DNA of 35,179 nucleotides from an uncultured Blautia sp. (lineage in GTDB: Bacteria > Bacillota > Clostridia > Lachnospirales > Lachnospiraceae). The notes beneath the pieces were generated by a model. It was not told the DNA's origin. It saw nothing but the letters and a program-made list of their open reading frames with translations, and did not search any database. The stretch spans positions 1-35,179 of the forward strand of contig CAKRKL010000007.1 in NCBI GenBank assembly GCA_934358405.1, given 5' to 3'. The translations under genes were made by a program, and so were the position numbers. Positions 1-8,554 of this stretch are shown in pieces; the stretch's first letter is position 1, and each line of letters starts with the position of its first letter.

Positions 1-344
1 TGTGCCTTAACTCTTGCTACAAGTTCACTTGGGCTAAAAGGCTTGGTCATATAATCATCTGCACCAAGTCCAAGTCCCCGAATCTTATCAATATCATCTT
101 TCTTTGCAGAAACCATAATAATCGGAGTATTCTTTTCCTCCCTTACCTGACGACAGATCTCAAATCCGTCAACTTCCGGCAGCATAAGATCCAAAATGAT
201 CAAGTCAAAGGCTTCCTTCATAGCCTTCTCCAGTCCCTGATCTCCTCTGTTGGAAATTACAACTTCAAATCCTGAAAGCTCCAGATAATCCTTCTCAAGC
301 TCTGCGATTGCTTCTTCATCTTCTATGATCAGTATTCTGCTCAT
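1..344 (-). CDS. OmpR-type response regulator, receiver domain (partial, runs off window)
   Basis: The first 114 codons of a two-component response regulator are visible, and the rest lies beyond position 1. The N-terminus reads MSRILIIEDEEAI, with the acidic pair of a receiver domain. The phosphoacceptor is the Asp in LIILDLMLP, the conserved Ser is in MVSAK, and the conserved Lys is in MTKPFSPSEL. The last visible residues (ELVARVKA) are the usual end of an OmpR/PhoB receiver, so a winged-helix DNA-binding domain should follow outside the window. The ATG overlaps the kinase stop codon (ATGA). Its AGGAGG ribosome site lies inside the last kinase codons, so the two genes are translationally coupled. 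The regulator follows its kinase, the reverse of the commoner order. Target genes cannot be told from this sequence. Confidence 0.93.
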   Translation of the reverse strand, partial: MSRILIIEDEEAIAELEKDYLELSGFEVVISNRGDQGLEKAMKEAFDLIILDLMLPEVDGFEICRQVREEKNTPIIMVSAKKDDIDKIRGLGLGADDYMTKPFSPSELVARVKA

Positions 345-1489
345 TTCATTGGTACCTCCTGGTATTTTCTAAGTACAAAATACATAATAGTTCCGATTCC
401 AAGCCTGCTTGTGGCCCAAACCTTACCACCATGATCTTCCAGAATCTTTTTCACAATAGAAAGACCGATTCCATTTCCACCCTTAGATGAATTCCTGGAA
501 ACGTCAGTACGATAAAAGCGGTCAAAAATATAGGGCAGATCCTTAGGTCCGATTCCCTTTCCATTGTCCTCTAACTCAATCTGGATAAAATCACCTACAT
601 CCTTAATTCGAATCTGAATGATTCCCTTGGGCTTATCCATGTATTTTATGGCATTGCTGATAATATTATGGATCACACGTCTAATCTGTTCTCCATCGGC
701 AATTACCATAACATCCTTTTCCACATAATTGGCATATACCAGTTCGATTCCCCGGGTTTCCAGTTCAAGACCTATTTCTTCTGCACAGTCAGCAAAATAA
801 TCCTCTACATTCAGCTTGCTAAACGTATAGGGGATACGATTGGTGTCAATTTTGGAATAAAAAGTAAGCTCATTAATCAGATGATCCATTTCATTAGTCT
901 TATTGTAAATAGTACGCACATACCGATCCATTTTCTCCGGAGTATCTGCCACACCATCCATAATCCCCTCTATATAGCCTTTCACCGCTGTAATCGGAGT
1001 TTTAAGATCATGAGAAATGTTACTGATCAGCTCTTTATTCTCTTTTTCAATAAGATTTTTCTCTTCTGTGGATTCTTTCAGACGGCGGCGCATCTCTTCA
1101 AAATCCTGACATAGCTCCGAAAATTCGTCATTTCCTTCTACATCCAGAACAAAATCCAGATTTCCCTCTTTGATGTTCTGCGTCGCTTTTTTCAGTTTCA
1201 CCAGTGGTACGGCAATACTTCGATACACCCACAATCCAACCACAAGCGCAACAGAGATCAGAATAACAAATGCACTGATAAAAAGATCCTTGGCCATTAC
1301 GTGCACCCTGCCCTGACTGTCTGCTGAATCAGTTATGGAAATATCATAGACTGTACCATCACTTTCCGCCTGAACCTGAGACTTCTGAGTCTGTGACTGG
1401 CTGAAGCCATATAATGTAGCAGCGAACAAAAGCAGAGGCATCAGAATGATCATGGTAAATCCCAGAATAATTCTTGTTTTCAGCTTCAT
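341..1489 (-). CDS. Membrane sensor histidine kinase (HAMP-HisKA-HATPase)
   Basis: This 382-residue sensor kinase phosphorylates the response regulator encoded immediately downstream. A first membrane helix spans about 8-28, followed by a short extracytoplasmic loop of about 40 residues and a second helix at about 69-88. A HAMP linker covers about 90-142. The HisKA H-box has the phospho-accepting His160 in SNISHDLKTP. The ATPase domain shows the N-box around 275-279, the G1 box DNGKGIG (308-314), an F-box FDRFYR and the G2 box GGNGIGLSIV (337-346). All catalytic boxes look intact. The small sensor loop suggests membrane-stress or small-molecule sensing rather than a large ligand domain, but no signal can be assigned. 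A good SD (AGAGGAG) precedes the ATG. Confidence 0.95.
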   Translation of the reverse strand: MKLKTRIILGFTMIILMPLLLFAATLYGFSQSQTQKSQVQAESDGTVYDISITDSADSQGRVHVMAKDLFISAFVILISVALVVGLWVYRSIAVPLVKLKKATQNIKEGNLDFVLDVEGNDEFSELCQDFEEMRRRLKESTEEKNLIEKENKELISNISHDLKTPITAVKGYIEGIMDGVADTPEKMDRYVRTIYNKTNEMDHLINELTFYSKIDTNRIPYTFSKLNVEDYFADCAEEIGLELETRGIELVYANYVEKDVMVIADGEQIRRVIHNIISNAIKYMDKPKGIIQIRIKDVGDFIQIELEDNGKGIGPKDLPYIFDRFYRTDVSRNSSKGGNGIGLSIVKKILEDHGGKVWATSRLGIGTIMYFVLRKYQEVPMK

Positions 1490-1559
1490 AGCAGCTTTCT
1501 CCTCTTTTAGTCTGTCATAATATCCGGAGCAAAATTTTTAAGTCCGGCATCTTATTAGG

Positions 1560-1568
1560 ATTATATCA
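1560..1568 (-). promoter_or_regulatory. Extended -10 promoter for the kinase/regulator pair
   Basis: The minus strand reads TGATATAAT, an extended -10 element about 70 bp upstream of the kinase ATG. It lies downstream of the terminator at 1637-1668. No good -35 hexamer is visible at 17 bp, which fits an extended -10 promoter. Confidence 0.5.
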
Positions 1569-1636
1569 TAAAGCTGCATTTCCATCTCTAAATTTTCTAT
1601 AAAAAATGGACTTGTACAAGGCATATTTCAGGCAAG

Positions 1637-1668
1637 AAAAAAACTGCCCACAAAAAGGACAGTTTTTC
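1637..1668 (-). terminator. Intrinsic terminator downstream of metK
   Basis: The hairpin arms AAAAACTG (1639-1646) and CAGTTTTT (1660-1667) pair perfectly. On the minus strand the hairpin is followed by seven U residues. It would end transcripts from metK or from the promoter at 1734-1762, before the kinase gene. Confidence 0.7.
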
Positions 1669-1697
1669 TAAAGGGGAATTTCCCTGTAAAGGGCTAA

Positions 1698-1735
1698 ATA
1701 TAATCATTTTCTACTTCTGTAGAAGATGATTATAT
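1698..1735. promoter_or_regulatory. Operator-like palindrome, copy 1
   Basis: This is a nearly perfect 38-bp palindrome. Its core is TTCTAC-TTCT-GTAGAA (1709-1724), extended by ATAATCAT/ATGATTAT arms with a single T/G opposition. The same half-sites recur at 1770-1785. The spacing TAC-N4-GTA is that of BlaI/MecI/CopY-family operators. It sits just downstream of the minus-strand -10 at 1734-1739. Confidence 0.5.
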
Positions 1736-1762
1736 ACTACAGCTTTAGGCTTAAAATGTCAA
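1734..1762 (-). promoter_or_regulatory. Minus-strand promoter between two palindromes
   Basis: A consensus -35 TTGACA (minus; 1757-1762) is followed by a 17-bp spacer and -10 TAGTAT (1734-1739). Transcription would begin near 1727 and meet the terminator at 1637-1668 after about 90 nt, unless it reads through into the kinase gene. Confidence 0.5.
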
Positions 1763-1769
1763 GAGTTTT

Positions 1770-1785
1770 TTCTACAAACGTAGAA
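1770..1785. promoter_or_regulatory. Operator-like palindrome, copy 2
   Basis: TTCTAC-AAAC-GTAGAA is a perfect palindrome with the same half-sites as the copy at 1709-1724, centre to centre 61 bp away. It touches the metK stop codon and lies 7 bp upstream of the -35 of the minus-strand promoter. Confidence 0.5.
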
Positions 1786-2985
1786 TTACGCCAGATATTT
1801 CTTCAGATTCTCAGCCTTATCCAGGTGCTCCCACGGAAGATCTACATCTGTACGGCCAAAATGTCCGTAAGCAGAAGTCTGTTTGTAAATCGGACGACGA
1901 AGATCAAGCATTTTGATAATTCCAGCCGGACGAAGATCAAAGTTCTCACGGATAATTTCTACCAGTTTGGATTCGGATACCTTTCCTGTTCCAAATGTCT
2001 CTACATGAACAGATGTTGGATGTGCAACACCGATTGCATAAGAAAGCTGGATCTCACATTTATCAGCAAGTCCTGCCGCTACAATGTTCTTTGCAACATA
2101 ACGCGCTGCGTAAGCTGCAGAACGGTCAACCTTTGTACAGTCCTTTCCAGAGAAAGCACCACCGCCGTGACGTCCTGTTCCACCATAAGTATCAACGATG
2201 ATTTTACGTCCGGTAAGACCACTGTCTCCATTAGGTCCACCAATTACGAAACGTCCGGTCGGATTGATAAAGTACTTTGTATCTTCATCTACCATATCAG
2301 CCGGAATAATTTCATCAAAGACATATTTCTTAATATCTGCATGGATCTGCTCCTGAGTTACATCCGGATCATGCTGTGTAGAGCATACAACTGCATCAAT
2401 ACGAAGTGGCTTGCCGTTTTCATCATACTCTACTGTTACCTGTGTTTTTCCATCTGGTCTTAAATAATTCAAAGTACCATCTTTACGAACCTTAGTGAGC
2501 TGACGTGCAAGCTTATGTGCCATATTGATTGCGTAAGGCATATACTCTTCTGTCTCATTGGAAGCATAACCAAACTGAATACCCTGATCACCAGCTCCGA
2601 TAGCATCAAGCTCGTCCTCATTCATCTGGTCTTCTTTCTGCTCAAGAGCTTTATCAACACCCATTGCAATATCTGCAGACTGTTTGTCCAGTGCAGTGAT
2701 CACTGCACAGGTATCTGCATCAAATCCAAATTTTCCACGAGTATAACCAATCTCACGGATTGTCTCTCTTACAATAGACTGAATATCAATATTTGCCTTT
2801 GTAGTAATCTCACCCATAACCAGAACAAGACCGGTTGTAGTAGAAGTCTCGCATGCTACACGGCTCATTGGATCCTGTTCCATAATTGCATCCAGAATTG
2901 CATCGGAAATTGCATCACAGATTTTATCCGGATGACCTTCTGTTACAGACTCAGATGTAAATAAAATTTTCTCTCTTTTTTCCAT
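1786..2985 (-). CDS. metK: S-adenosylmethionine synthetase
   Basis: MetK makes S-adenosylmethionine from methionine and ATP in the cytosol. At 399 residues it has the family's full length. Visible signatures are the N-terminal GHPDK (17-21, with the catalytic His and a metal-binding Asp), the GAGDQG motif (130-135), the phosphate-binding GGGAFSGKD stretch in the C-terminal half, and the DLPWE C-terminal region. The protein appears intact. The gene is monocistronic in layout, with its own promoter and a SAM-I riboswitch and terminator in the leader, so product feedback on transcription is expected. A terminator lies about 120 bp downstream. Confidence 0.98.
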   Translation of the reverse strand: MEKREKILFTSESVTEGHPDKICDAISDAILDAIMEQDPMSRVACETSTTTGLVLVMGEITTKANIDIQSIVRETIREIGYTRGKFGFDADTCAVITALDKQSADIAMGVDKALEQKEDQMNEDELDAIGAGDQGIQFGYASNETEEYMPYAINMAHKLARQLTKVRKDGTLNYLRPDGKTQVTVEYDENGKPLRIDAVVCSTQHDPDVTQEQIHADIKKYVFDEIIPADMVDEDTKYFINPTGRFVIGGPNGDSGLTGRKIIVDTYGGTGRHGGGAFSGKDCTKVDRSAAYAARYVAKNIVAAGLADKCEIQLSYAIGVAHPTSVHVETFGTGKVSESKLVEIIRENFDLRPAGIIKMLDLRRPIYKQTSAYGHFGRTDVDLPWEHLDKAENLKKYLA

Positions 2986-3049
2986 TTCTTATTTGTTTTC
3001 CTTTCTTCTGTGGAACGAGAAACTGCATTTTCATGTCTTATATTTCCCG

Positions 3050-3080
3050 AAAAAAAGAACAGCCCGGACAAGCGGACTGT
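3050..3080 (-). terminator. Riboswitch-controlled terminator of metK
   Basis: ACAGTCCG and CGGGCTGT (minus strand; 3059-3080) form an 8-bp stem, followed by TCTTTTTTT. It lies between the SAM-I aptamer and the metK start, the standard place for the expression-platform terminator of an S-box switch. Confidence 0.85.
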
Positions 3081-3108
3081 CTTATAAATGACGTTTTATA
3101 TAAACAAT

Positions 3109-3212
3109 CCTCTTATTGTTCGATTACTCGCTCAGGTTGGCACCTTCCTCTTCTTCAAGGGGTTGCCGTGGCTTCATAGATCCTATGTATCTCCACCACT
3201 CTGAATAAAAGG
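3109..3212 (-). ncRNA. SAM-I (S-box) riboswitch
   Basis: Read on the minus strand, the leader shows the S-box core blocks in order: TTCAGAGTGGTGGAG, then GAAGCCACGGCAACC, then GAAGGTGCCAACCTGAGC. The 5' strand CCTTTTATT (3204-3212) pairs over 9 positions with AATAAGAGG (3109-3117) to close P1. SAM binding should stabilise P1 and favour the terminator at 3050-3080, lowering metK expression when SAM is plentiful. The match to the family core is strong and the downstream gene fits. Confidence 0.95.
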
Positions 3213-3242
3213 CTATTCTTCAGTTTTCCTGTTGCAAGCAAT

Positions 3243-3271
3243 ACAATATACTGATTGCTTATAAATGTCAA
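3243..3271 (-). promoter_or_regulatory. metK riboswitch promoter
   Basis: The minus strand carries -35 TTGACA (3266-3271), a 17-bp spacer and -10 TATTGT (3243-3248), placing the start just before the aptamer. The -35 lies inside a perfect palindrome, AAATGTC-AATA-GACATTT (3263-3280), which could be an operator or a remnant of a murA 3' hairpin. Confidence 0.75.
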
Positions 3272-3323
3272 TAGACATTTAAGGAGATTTGACTATTTTA
3301 TTACAAATTTGCCAAAATCATCT

Positions 3324-4616
3324 TCAACCTACACGAAGACGGAATTTCTGAATTTCCTTTTCGCTGGAAACCTTCTCAATCTCTGCGCCAAGGCTGCGCA
3401 GCTTTTCTTCGAAATTCTCATATCCACGCTGAATATATACAATATCATCCACAATGGTGATTCCCTCTGCAGCAAGACCTGCAATTACAAGTGCAGCTCC
3501 TGCACGAAGATCCGGTGCACTTACTCTCGCTCCAGTCAGCTTTGGTACCCCATCAATGATTGCAGAATTTCCTTCAACCTTAATACATGCACCCATTCTG
3601 GAAAGTTCATCTGCATATTTAAAACGATTTTCAAAAATACTCTCCGTTACAATACTGGTTCCTTCTGCAAGGGCCAGTGTCACTGCGATCTGCGGCTGCA
3701 TATCTGTAGGATATCCGGGATATGGAAGAGTCTTAACATGAGTACGGTGAAGTCTGTTCACAGCACGCACACGTACTGCATCATCAAATTCCTGTACTTC
3801 ACATCCGATTTCTTCAAGCTTAGCTGTAGTAGCCTCAAGATGCTTTGGGATAACATTTCTTACAGTAACATCTCCGCCTGTAGCTGCTGCCGCAAACATG
3901 AAAGTTCCTGCCTCAATCTGATCCGGAATGATGGAATACTCGGTGCGGTGAAGCTTCTCCACACCCTTGATACGGATTACATCTGTACCTGCGCCCTTAA
4001 TATTTGCACCCATGCTGTTCAGGAAGTTTGCAACATCTACTACATGCGGCTCTCTGGCTGCATTCTCAATAATCGTACGACCTGGTGCAAGTGATGCTGC
4101 CATCATAATGTTAATAGTAGCGCCAACGGAAACCACATCAAGGAAGATATGACTGCCATGAAGATTAGATGCTTCTGCAACAATAGCACCATGAAGAATA
4201 TCTACTCTTGCGCCAAGAGCTCTGAAACCTTTCAGATGCTGATCAATCGGACGACTTCCGATATTGCATCCTCCAGGAAGCGGAACTTCAGCTCTTTTGT
4301 ATTTACCAAGCAAAGCACCAAGAAGATAATATGACGCACGTATCTTTTTAATATACTCATAGTCTACACTTACATCACCAATAGTAGAACCATTAATTTT
4401 AACAGTTGACTTGTTAATTCTGTCAACCTGTGCTCCAATACCTGCAATTGCTTCCAGTAAAACATTGATGTCTCTAACGTCAGGCAGATTTTCGATCAGG
4501 ATGGTCTCATCCGTCATAATAGCTGCTGACAAAATAGCCAGTGCCGCATTTTTTGCACCTGCTATCTCCACTTCGCCTACAAGCGGATTTCCACCTTTAA
4601 TCACATACTGTTCCAT
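3324..4616 (-). CDS. murA: UDP-N-acetylglucosamine 1-carboxyvinyltransferase (MurAB/MurZ type)
   Basis: This enzyme transfers enolpyruvate from PEP to UDP-GlcNAc, the first committed step of peptidoglycan synthesis. It has 430 residues, normal for the family. Conserved residues include the Lys in GAKNAAL (Lys22) and the catalytic, fosfomycin-sensitive Cys117 in PGGCNIGSRPIDQHL. DLRAGAALVIAGL is seen near the C-terminus. Segments such as KKIRASYYLLGALLG and LDVVSVGATINIMMAASLAPG resemble the second Firmicute isozyme (B. subtilis MurAB) more than MurAA, from memory of those sequences. It probably belongs to the operon starting upstream of the S1 protein gene, with 88 bp separating it from aroK. 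The SD is AGAGGTG. Confidence 0.96.
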   Translation of the reverse strand: MEQYVIKGGNPLVGEVEIAGAKNAALAILSAAIMTDETILIENLPDVRDINVLLEAIAGIGAQVDRINKSTVKINGSTIGDVSVDYEYIKKIRASYYLLGALLGKYKRAEVPLPGGCNIGSRPIDQHLKGFRALGARVDILHGAIVAEASNLHGSHIFLDVVSVGATINIMMAASLAPGRTIIENAAREPHVVDVANFLNSMGANIKGAGTDVIRIKGVEKLHRTEYSIIPDQIEAGTFMFAAAATGGDVTVRNVIPKHLEATTAKLEEIGCEVQEFDDAVRVRAVNRLHRTHVKTLPYPGYPTDMQPQIAVTLALAEGTSIVTESIFENRFKYADELSRMGACIKVEGNSAIIDGVPKLTGARVSAPDLRAGAALVIAGLAAEGITIVDDIVYIQRGYENFEEKLRSLGAEIEKVSSEKEIQKFRLRVG

Positions 4617-4704
4617 AACACACCTCTATTATTCTTACTCCACGAGCCTTAAGCTCTCCTCTGTCTACAGTTAAAACAGACCACCATAAAAGCAGCCTGT
4701 CCAG

Positions 4705-5220
4705 TTACTTATTAACTTCTATCTGTAGTGTTTCCAAAAGTGCCTGCAGACTTGCTTCCAAATCTTTCCCTTCCTCATCAACCACAATGTCTGCATACTT
4801 CTCATATAAAGGAATACGCTCTTCATACAGACTTTTCAAGGTCTGTCCTTCTTTCAACAATACGCCTCTCTTTTTGAGATTACCAAGTCGCTTCTCAAGA
4901 GTCTCCAGTGAAAGTTTGAGATACACTACTTTTCCAATTGATTTCAAATGTTCCATGGCCTCACTGCAATATACTACACTTCCTCCGGTGGCAATTACAG
5001 TCGCTTCTGTTTCTATAGACGCATTTACACGGTTTTCAATAGCCTTGAAGCCTTCTTCTCCTTCTTCATCAATGATCTGATAAAGACGTCTTTTTTCTTC
5101 TTTTTGTATTAAAAGATCTGAATCTAAAAATTCATATCCAAGTATTTTTGCAAGAACAACGCCCAGAGTGCTCTTTCCTGCACCGGGCATTCCAATTAAT
5201 GTAATATTGTTTATATTCAT
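4705..5220 (-). CDS. aroK: Shikimate kinase
   Basis: AroK phosphorylates shikimate in the aromatic amino-acid (chorismate) pathway. The P-loop is GMPGAGKST near the N-terminus, followed by the substrate-binding DSD motif, an ATGGS motif (usually TGGG in the family), the lid region with KKRG, and the terminal RIPLYEKYAD block. The frame is open 12 codons further upstream, but I chose the ATG at 5218-5220 because a GGGAG ribosome site lies 7 nt before it. The product then begins at MNINNITLIG like other family members, giving 171 residues. It sits between the flavin reductase and murA genes on the same strand with short gaps, so co-transcription is likely. Confidence 0.92.
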   Translation of the reverse strand: MNINNITLIGMPGAGKSTLGVVLAKILGYEFLDSDLLIQKEEKRRLYQIIDEEGEEGFKAIENRVNASIETEATVIATGGSVVYCSEAMEHLKSIGKVVYLKLSLETLEKRLGNLKKRGVLLKEGQTLKSLYEERIPLYEKYADIVVDEEGKDLEASLQALLETLQIEVNK

Positions 5221-5269
5221 TCGATACTCCCTTAAATAATAACATAAAAGAAACATTATTGCAATCCCA

Positions 5270-5881
5270 TTAAGAAATGGTTGCCGATTTCGGGTTTTTT
5301 CTGATTTTTGCGCGTTTTTTTCCTTTCTTTACGCTATAGCCAAAAGTGCCAAGCTTTTTGCCAAGACCCATATATTCTCCATGAGAATATACCATCAGTT
5401 TCGCTTGATTCAGCTGGAATTTATTGTTTTTATCCATATAAGCTTCATCTACATGCACTGCCACTACCTCAGCAAGAAACATATGATGTGAGCCAAGCTT
5501 TTCAATTTTTTTAACTTTACATTCTATGTTTACCGGAGATTCACTGATCATAGGTGCCTTTACATGATCTGCTTTTTCTTTTGTAAGATGCAGCTCCTGA
5601 AATTTATCAACATCTTTGCCGGAACGCACACCACAGTAATCGGTAGCATACGCAAGCTCCTCTGTAGTAAGATTCAGAACAAACTCCTTTGTTTTACAAA
5701 TCATATCATAGGAAAATCTATTGGGGCGAACAGAAATACTTACCATTGGCGGGTTGGTGCAAACAGTCCCCGCCCATGCTACTGTTATTATGTTATCTTT
5801 CCCCTCACCGTCTGTAACGCTGACCATCACAGCTGGAAGCGGATAAAGCATATTGCCTGGTTTCCAGGTTTGTTTTGCCAT
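5270..5881 (-). CDS. Flavin reductase-like FMN-binding protein
   Basis: This 203-residue cytosolic protein belongs to the flavin reductase-like (DIM6/NTAB) split-barrel family. The signature is the N-terminal NMLYPLPAVMVSVTD segment, followed by ITVAWAGTVCTNPPMVSISVRPNRFSYD, which supplies the FMN phosphate contacts in the family, and EFVLNLTTEEL. It probably binds FMN and reduces or transfers electrons with NAD(P)H, but the partner and substrate cannot be deduced. The C-terminal 20 residues are very basic (VKKGKKRAKIRKNPK), an extension that may be a flexible tail. It lies 21 bp after the pyrophosphatase gene and 49 bp before aroK. Confidence 0.85.
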   Translation of the reverse strand: MAKQTWKPGNMLYPLPAVMVSVTDGEGKDNIITVAWAGTVCTNPPMVSISVRPNRFSYDMICKTKEFVLNLTTEELAYATDYCGVRSGKDVDKFQELHLTKEKADHVKAPMISESPVNIECKVKKIEKLGSHHMFLAEVVAVHVDEAYMDKNNKFQLNQAKLMVYSHGEYMGLGKKLGTFGYSVKKGKKRAKIRKNPKSATIS

Positions 5882-5902
5882 GTTTTTACTCCTTATTACT
5901 TA

Positions 5903-7570
5903 TTAATTGAAGTCATTTGCCATGATCTGTGCAGCTTCCATCATTGCTGGAATCATCTGTTTTTTACGGGAAACCACACCCTTGAGGTGGAAGCATTCAT
6001 CCTCAGGATTCTGCTGAAATGCAATTTTTCCCATTTCTTCACTGCCTTCTCCATAATAAATTACATCGGAGGATTCATCCATAATATTAGTTAACATAAA
6101 GTAAACACGGGAAATTCCATGACGCCCACACTCGCTTACCATAAATGGTTTCAGACGGACTTTGATTTCCTGAAGTTCTTCCTCGTCCATGGAACTGATC
6201 TGTCCAACACCGAACGCCACATTTCCTTCAGCAATAAATTTCTTGTAATCCTGATAGAAAATCTCTTCAGGGGCTTTGTCCTTCAGATTGCTTCCAGCCT
6301 TGAACATTTCTCTTGCAAATTCTTCAATCCTGATATCTGCAATCAAAGCAAGCGCACTCGCTGCAATCTTATCCTGCTGTGTACAGGTTGGAGAACGAAA
6401 CATTAAAGTATCAGAAATAATAGCAGCACACAAAAGTCCTGCAATTTTAGGCGGAATTTCAAGTCTTTGTTCATCATAAATTCTATAAAGAATAGTCGCA
6501 GTACAGCCTACCGGCTCATTTCGGAAATTAATAGGCTTCATAGTTTCAAGAGAGCCAAGTTTATGATGATCGATAATTTCAAGGATTTCTGCCTTGTCAA
6601 TATTGTCAACAGCCTGATCCTTCTCATTGTGATCCACAAGAATCACCTGTTTCTTATGCATATCCAGGAAATTTCGTCTGGATATAGTTCCTACACATTT
6701 TCCCCTTTTATTGATAACAGGAAAAGCACGGTGACGATGCTTAATCATAACATCCTGAATGTCATCTGTGAAATCCTCTGTACTAAAAGTAATCAAATTA
6801 TCCTTTTTCATCACATAATTAACCGGAATACTCTGGTTGATCATTCTGGCAATTGTATAGGTATCATATGGAGATGTGATAATAATAATCTGTCTTTCAT
6901 GCGCTTTTTTGATCACTTCTTCGCAAACCTGAATGTTCATTCCCACAATTATGCAGCTTACATTCAGCTCAATGGCCTTCAGCTGGTCTTCCTTACGGTT
7001 TCCCAGAATGACCATGTCATTTTCCTCAATATAATCTGTCATCATCTGAGGATCTGCTGTTCCAATGAGAATTTTTCCTTTGGTAAAATAACCGTGTCCG
7101 TTTCCTTCCACAATTTCACCTTCAAGAGTATCTCTGATTTTATTGTATTGAGTTCTTGCATTGGAAAGAAGATAACTGTCCTTTGTATCCATATAGACAT
7201 CCGCAATATCTCCAATGGTTACAATTCCTTCCAATTCATCCTCACTGTTGCAGATTGGAAGAGTTACAATTCCCTTATTCTGCATCATATCCCAGGCATT
7301 TTTTAAAGACATTGTACGGTCTGTGTCCGGCTTAGGACGAATATCCATATCCTTTACCTGTGTTCCGATATTTCCCAGATACGGAGGCGGCTGTACGCCA
7401 AAACGATTCAGCACATACTGCGTTTCCTCATTGATCTGACCGGCACGTCTTGGAATATAACGCTTTGTCTGAGTAGTTCTGTTTTTAATATCAGCATAAG
7501 CAATCGCGGAGCAAATGGAATCTGTATCCGGATTTTTATGTCCCATTACAAATACTTTCTGATTCTTCAT
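5903..7570 (-). CDS. ppaC: CBS-domain family II inorganic pyrophosphatase
   Basis: This 555-residue enzyme hydrolyses pyrophosphate with Mn/Co-type metals. The N-terminal DHH catalytic domain starts with GHKNPDTDS (10-18). It is interrupted by a regulatory insert: a first CBS motif at about 75-130, a DRTGG-like segment at about 170-250, and a second CBS at about 255-305. It resumes with the metal ligands LVDHNE (311-316) and IDHHKLG (333-339). The DHHA2 domain ends with VSRKKQ, the phosphate-binding loop. CBS-DRTGG-CBS enzymes of clostridia are known to be inhibited by AMP/ADP and activated by ATP or diadenosine polyphosphates, so the enzyme probably couples PPi removal to energy state. All key residues look intact. 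It lies 65 bp after the S1-protein gene on the same strand. Confidence 0.95.
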   Translation of the reverse strand: MKNQKVFVMGHKNPDTDSICSAIAYADIKNRTTQTKRYIPRRAGQINEETQYVLNRFGVQPPPYLGNIGTQVKDMDIRPKPDTDRTMSLKNAWDMMQNKGIVTLPICNSEDELEGIVTIGDIADVYMDTKDSYLLSNARTQYNKIRDTLEGEIVEGNGHGYFTKGKILIGTADPQMMTDYIEENDMVILGNRKEDQLKAIELNVSCIIVGMNIQVCEEVIKKAHERQIIIITSPYDTYTIARMINQSIPVNYVMKKDNLITFSTEDFTDDIQDVMIKHRHRAFPVINKRGKCVGTISRRNFLDMHKKQVILVDHNEKDQAVDNIDKAEILEIIDHHKLGSLETMKPINFRNEPVGCTATILYRIYDEQRLEIPPKIAGLLCAAIISDTLMFRSPTCTQQDKIAASALALIADIRIEEFAREMFKAGSNLKDKAPEEIFYQDYKKFIAEGNVAFGVGQISSMDEEELQEIKVRLKPFMVSECGRHGISRVYFMLTNIMDESSDVIYYGEGSEEMGKIAFQQNPEDECFHLKGVVSRKKQMIPAMMEAAQIMANDFN

Positions 7571-7635
7571 TCACATTCTTCCTTCTGAAAATTCAATTAT
7601 AAAATGGCTTCTTGTCTTCCACTGTACTTTGTTTA

Positions 7636-8541
7636 TTAATTCAGTTTAATATTTGCAAATAACGCTCCAAGAGATGTAGTTGCCTCTTCTCCTGACTGAG
7701 GAATCTGTATTTCTTCCTCCTCCACTTCCTTTGCCATCATATCTGTAGCTTCCTTGATGCTAAGACTTAATTTCCCGTCTTTTACAGCTGTAACCTTTAC
7801 TTTTACTTTATCACCTACAGCAAGAACTTCAGACGGCTTACGGATTCTCTTTTCACAGATTTGAGAAATATGAACAAGACCGGATACTCCGTTTCCAAGA
7901 TCTACAAATGCACCGTATGGCTGAAGGCTTTCTACAGTTCCTTCTGTTACAAGCCCTGGCTGAATATTGGAAATTTTATTTTTTCTTTCCTCTTCAGCCT
8001 TTTCTCTAAGGATTTCTTTTGCAGAAAGAATCAATTTCTTATCCTCTTTATTCACATCAATTACCTGAACCTGAATATGTCGGTTTAAATATTCGTTAGT
8101 ATCCTCAACATATTCAAGCGCAAGCTTTGATGCAGGAATAAAACCACGCACCCCTTCTACATAAGCAACTGCACCACCATTTACCACACCTTTTATTACT
8201 ACATCAAGAACTTCTCCTGTTGTTTTCAGTTCTTTTAATTTATCCCATGCAAGAACATCTGTCGCTTCTGTTCTGGATAAAAGAATATTACCATTTCCAT
8301 CATCTTTTTTTACTACTGTTGCGGAAACCTCATCTCCGGGATGTACCTCTTCTTTTACATGAAAGTCCGGTTCTCTGCTGTAATCCTCAACCGGAATAAT
8401 CCCCTCTGCATAATATTTCAAATCTACAATAATTTCTTTATCATCTACACTTACAACTGTTCCTGTGAGAATATCGCCTTCTTCAATTTTTTTAAAAGAA
8501 GCTTCAAGTTCAGCTTCGTAATCCTTCATTGTCTCTGTCAT
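7636..8541 (-). CDS. S1-domain RNA-binding protein (ribosomal protein S1 homologue)
   Basis: The 301-residue protein has three S1 OB-fold repeats at about 20-92, 108-175 and 193-263. Each shows the S1 pattern: GDILTGTVVSVDDKEIIVDL, then a degenerate second repeat with GFIPASKL, then GTVESLQPYGAFVDLGNGV with GLVHIS. The second is followed by a charged helix. This resembles the short S1 homologues of Firmicutes, which bind mRNA or the ribosome. In many clostridia this domain is fused to or beside ispH; here it stands alone. It is preceded by its own promoter and an odd leader of four 13-bp repeats. The start is fixed by an AGGAG site 9 nt upstream. Confidence 0.9.
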   Translation of the reverse strand: MTETMKDYEAELEASFKKIEEGDILTGTVVSVDDKEIIVDLKYYAEGIIPVEDYSREPDFHVKEEVHPGDEVSATVVKKDDGNGNILLSRTEATDVLAWDKLKELKTTGEVLDVVIKGVVNGGAVAYVEGVRGFIPASKLALEYVEDTNEYLNRHIQVQVIDVNKEDKKLILSAKEILREKAEEERKNKISNIQPGLVTEGTVESLQPYGAFVDLGNGVSGLVHISQICEKRIRKPSEVLAVGDKVKVKVTAVKDGKLSLSIKEATDMMAKEVEEEEIQIPQSGEEATTSLGALFANIKLN

Positions 8542-8554
8542 AATCTATGACTCC

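Noticed and set aside
1580..1704. 37-codon minus-strand frame starting near 1704
   Set aside because: No ribosome site and it reads through the terminator at 1637-1668.
1726..2463. 245-codon plus-strand frame opposite metK
   Set aside because: Antisense shadow; metK is a certain gene on the other strand.
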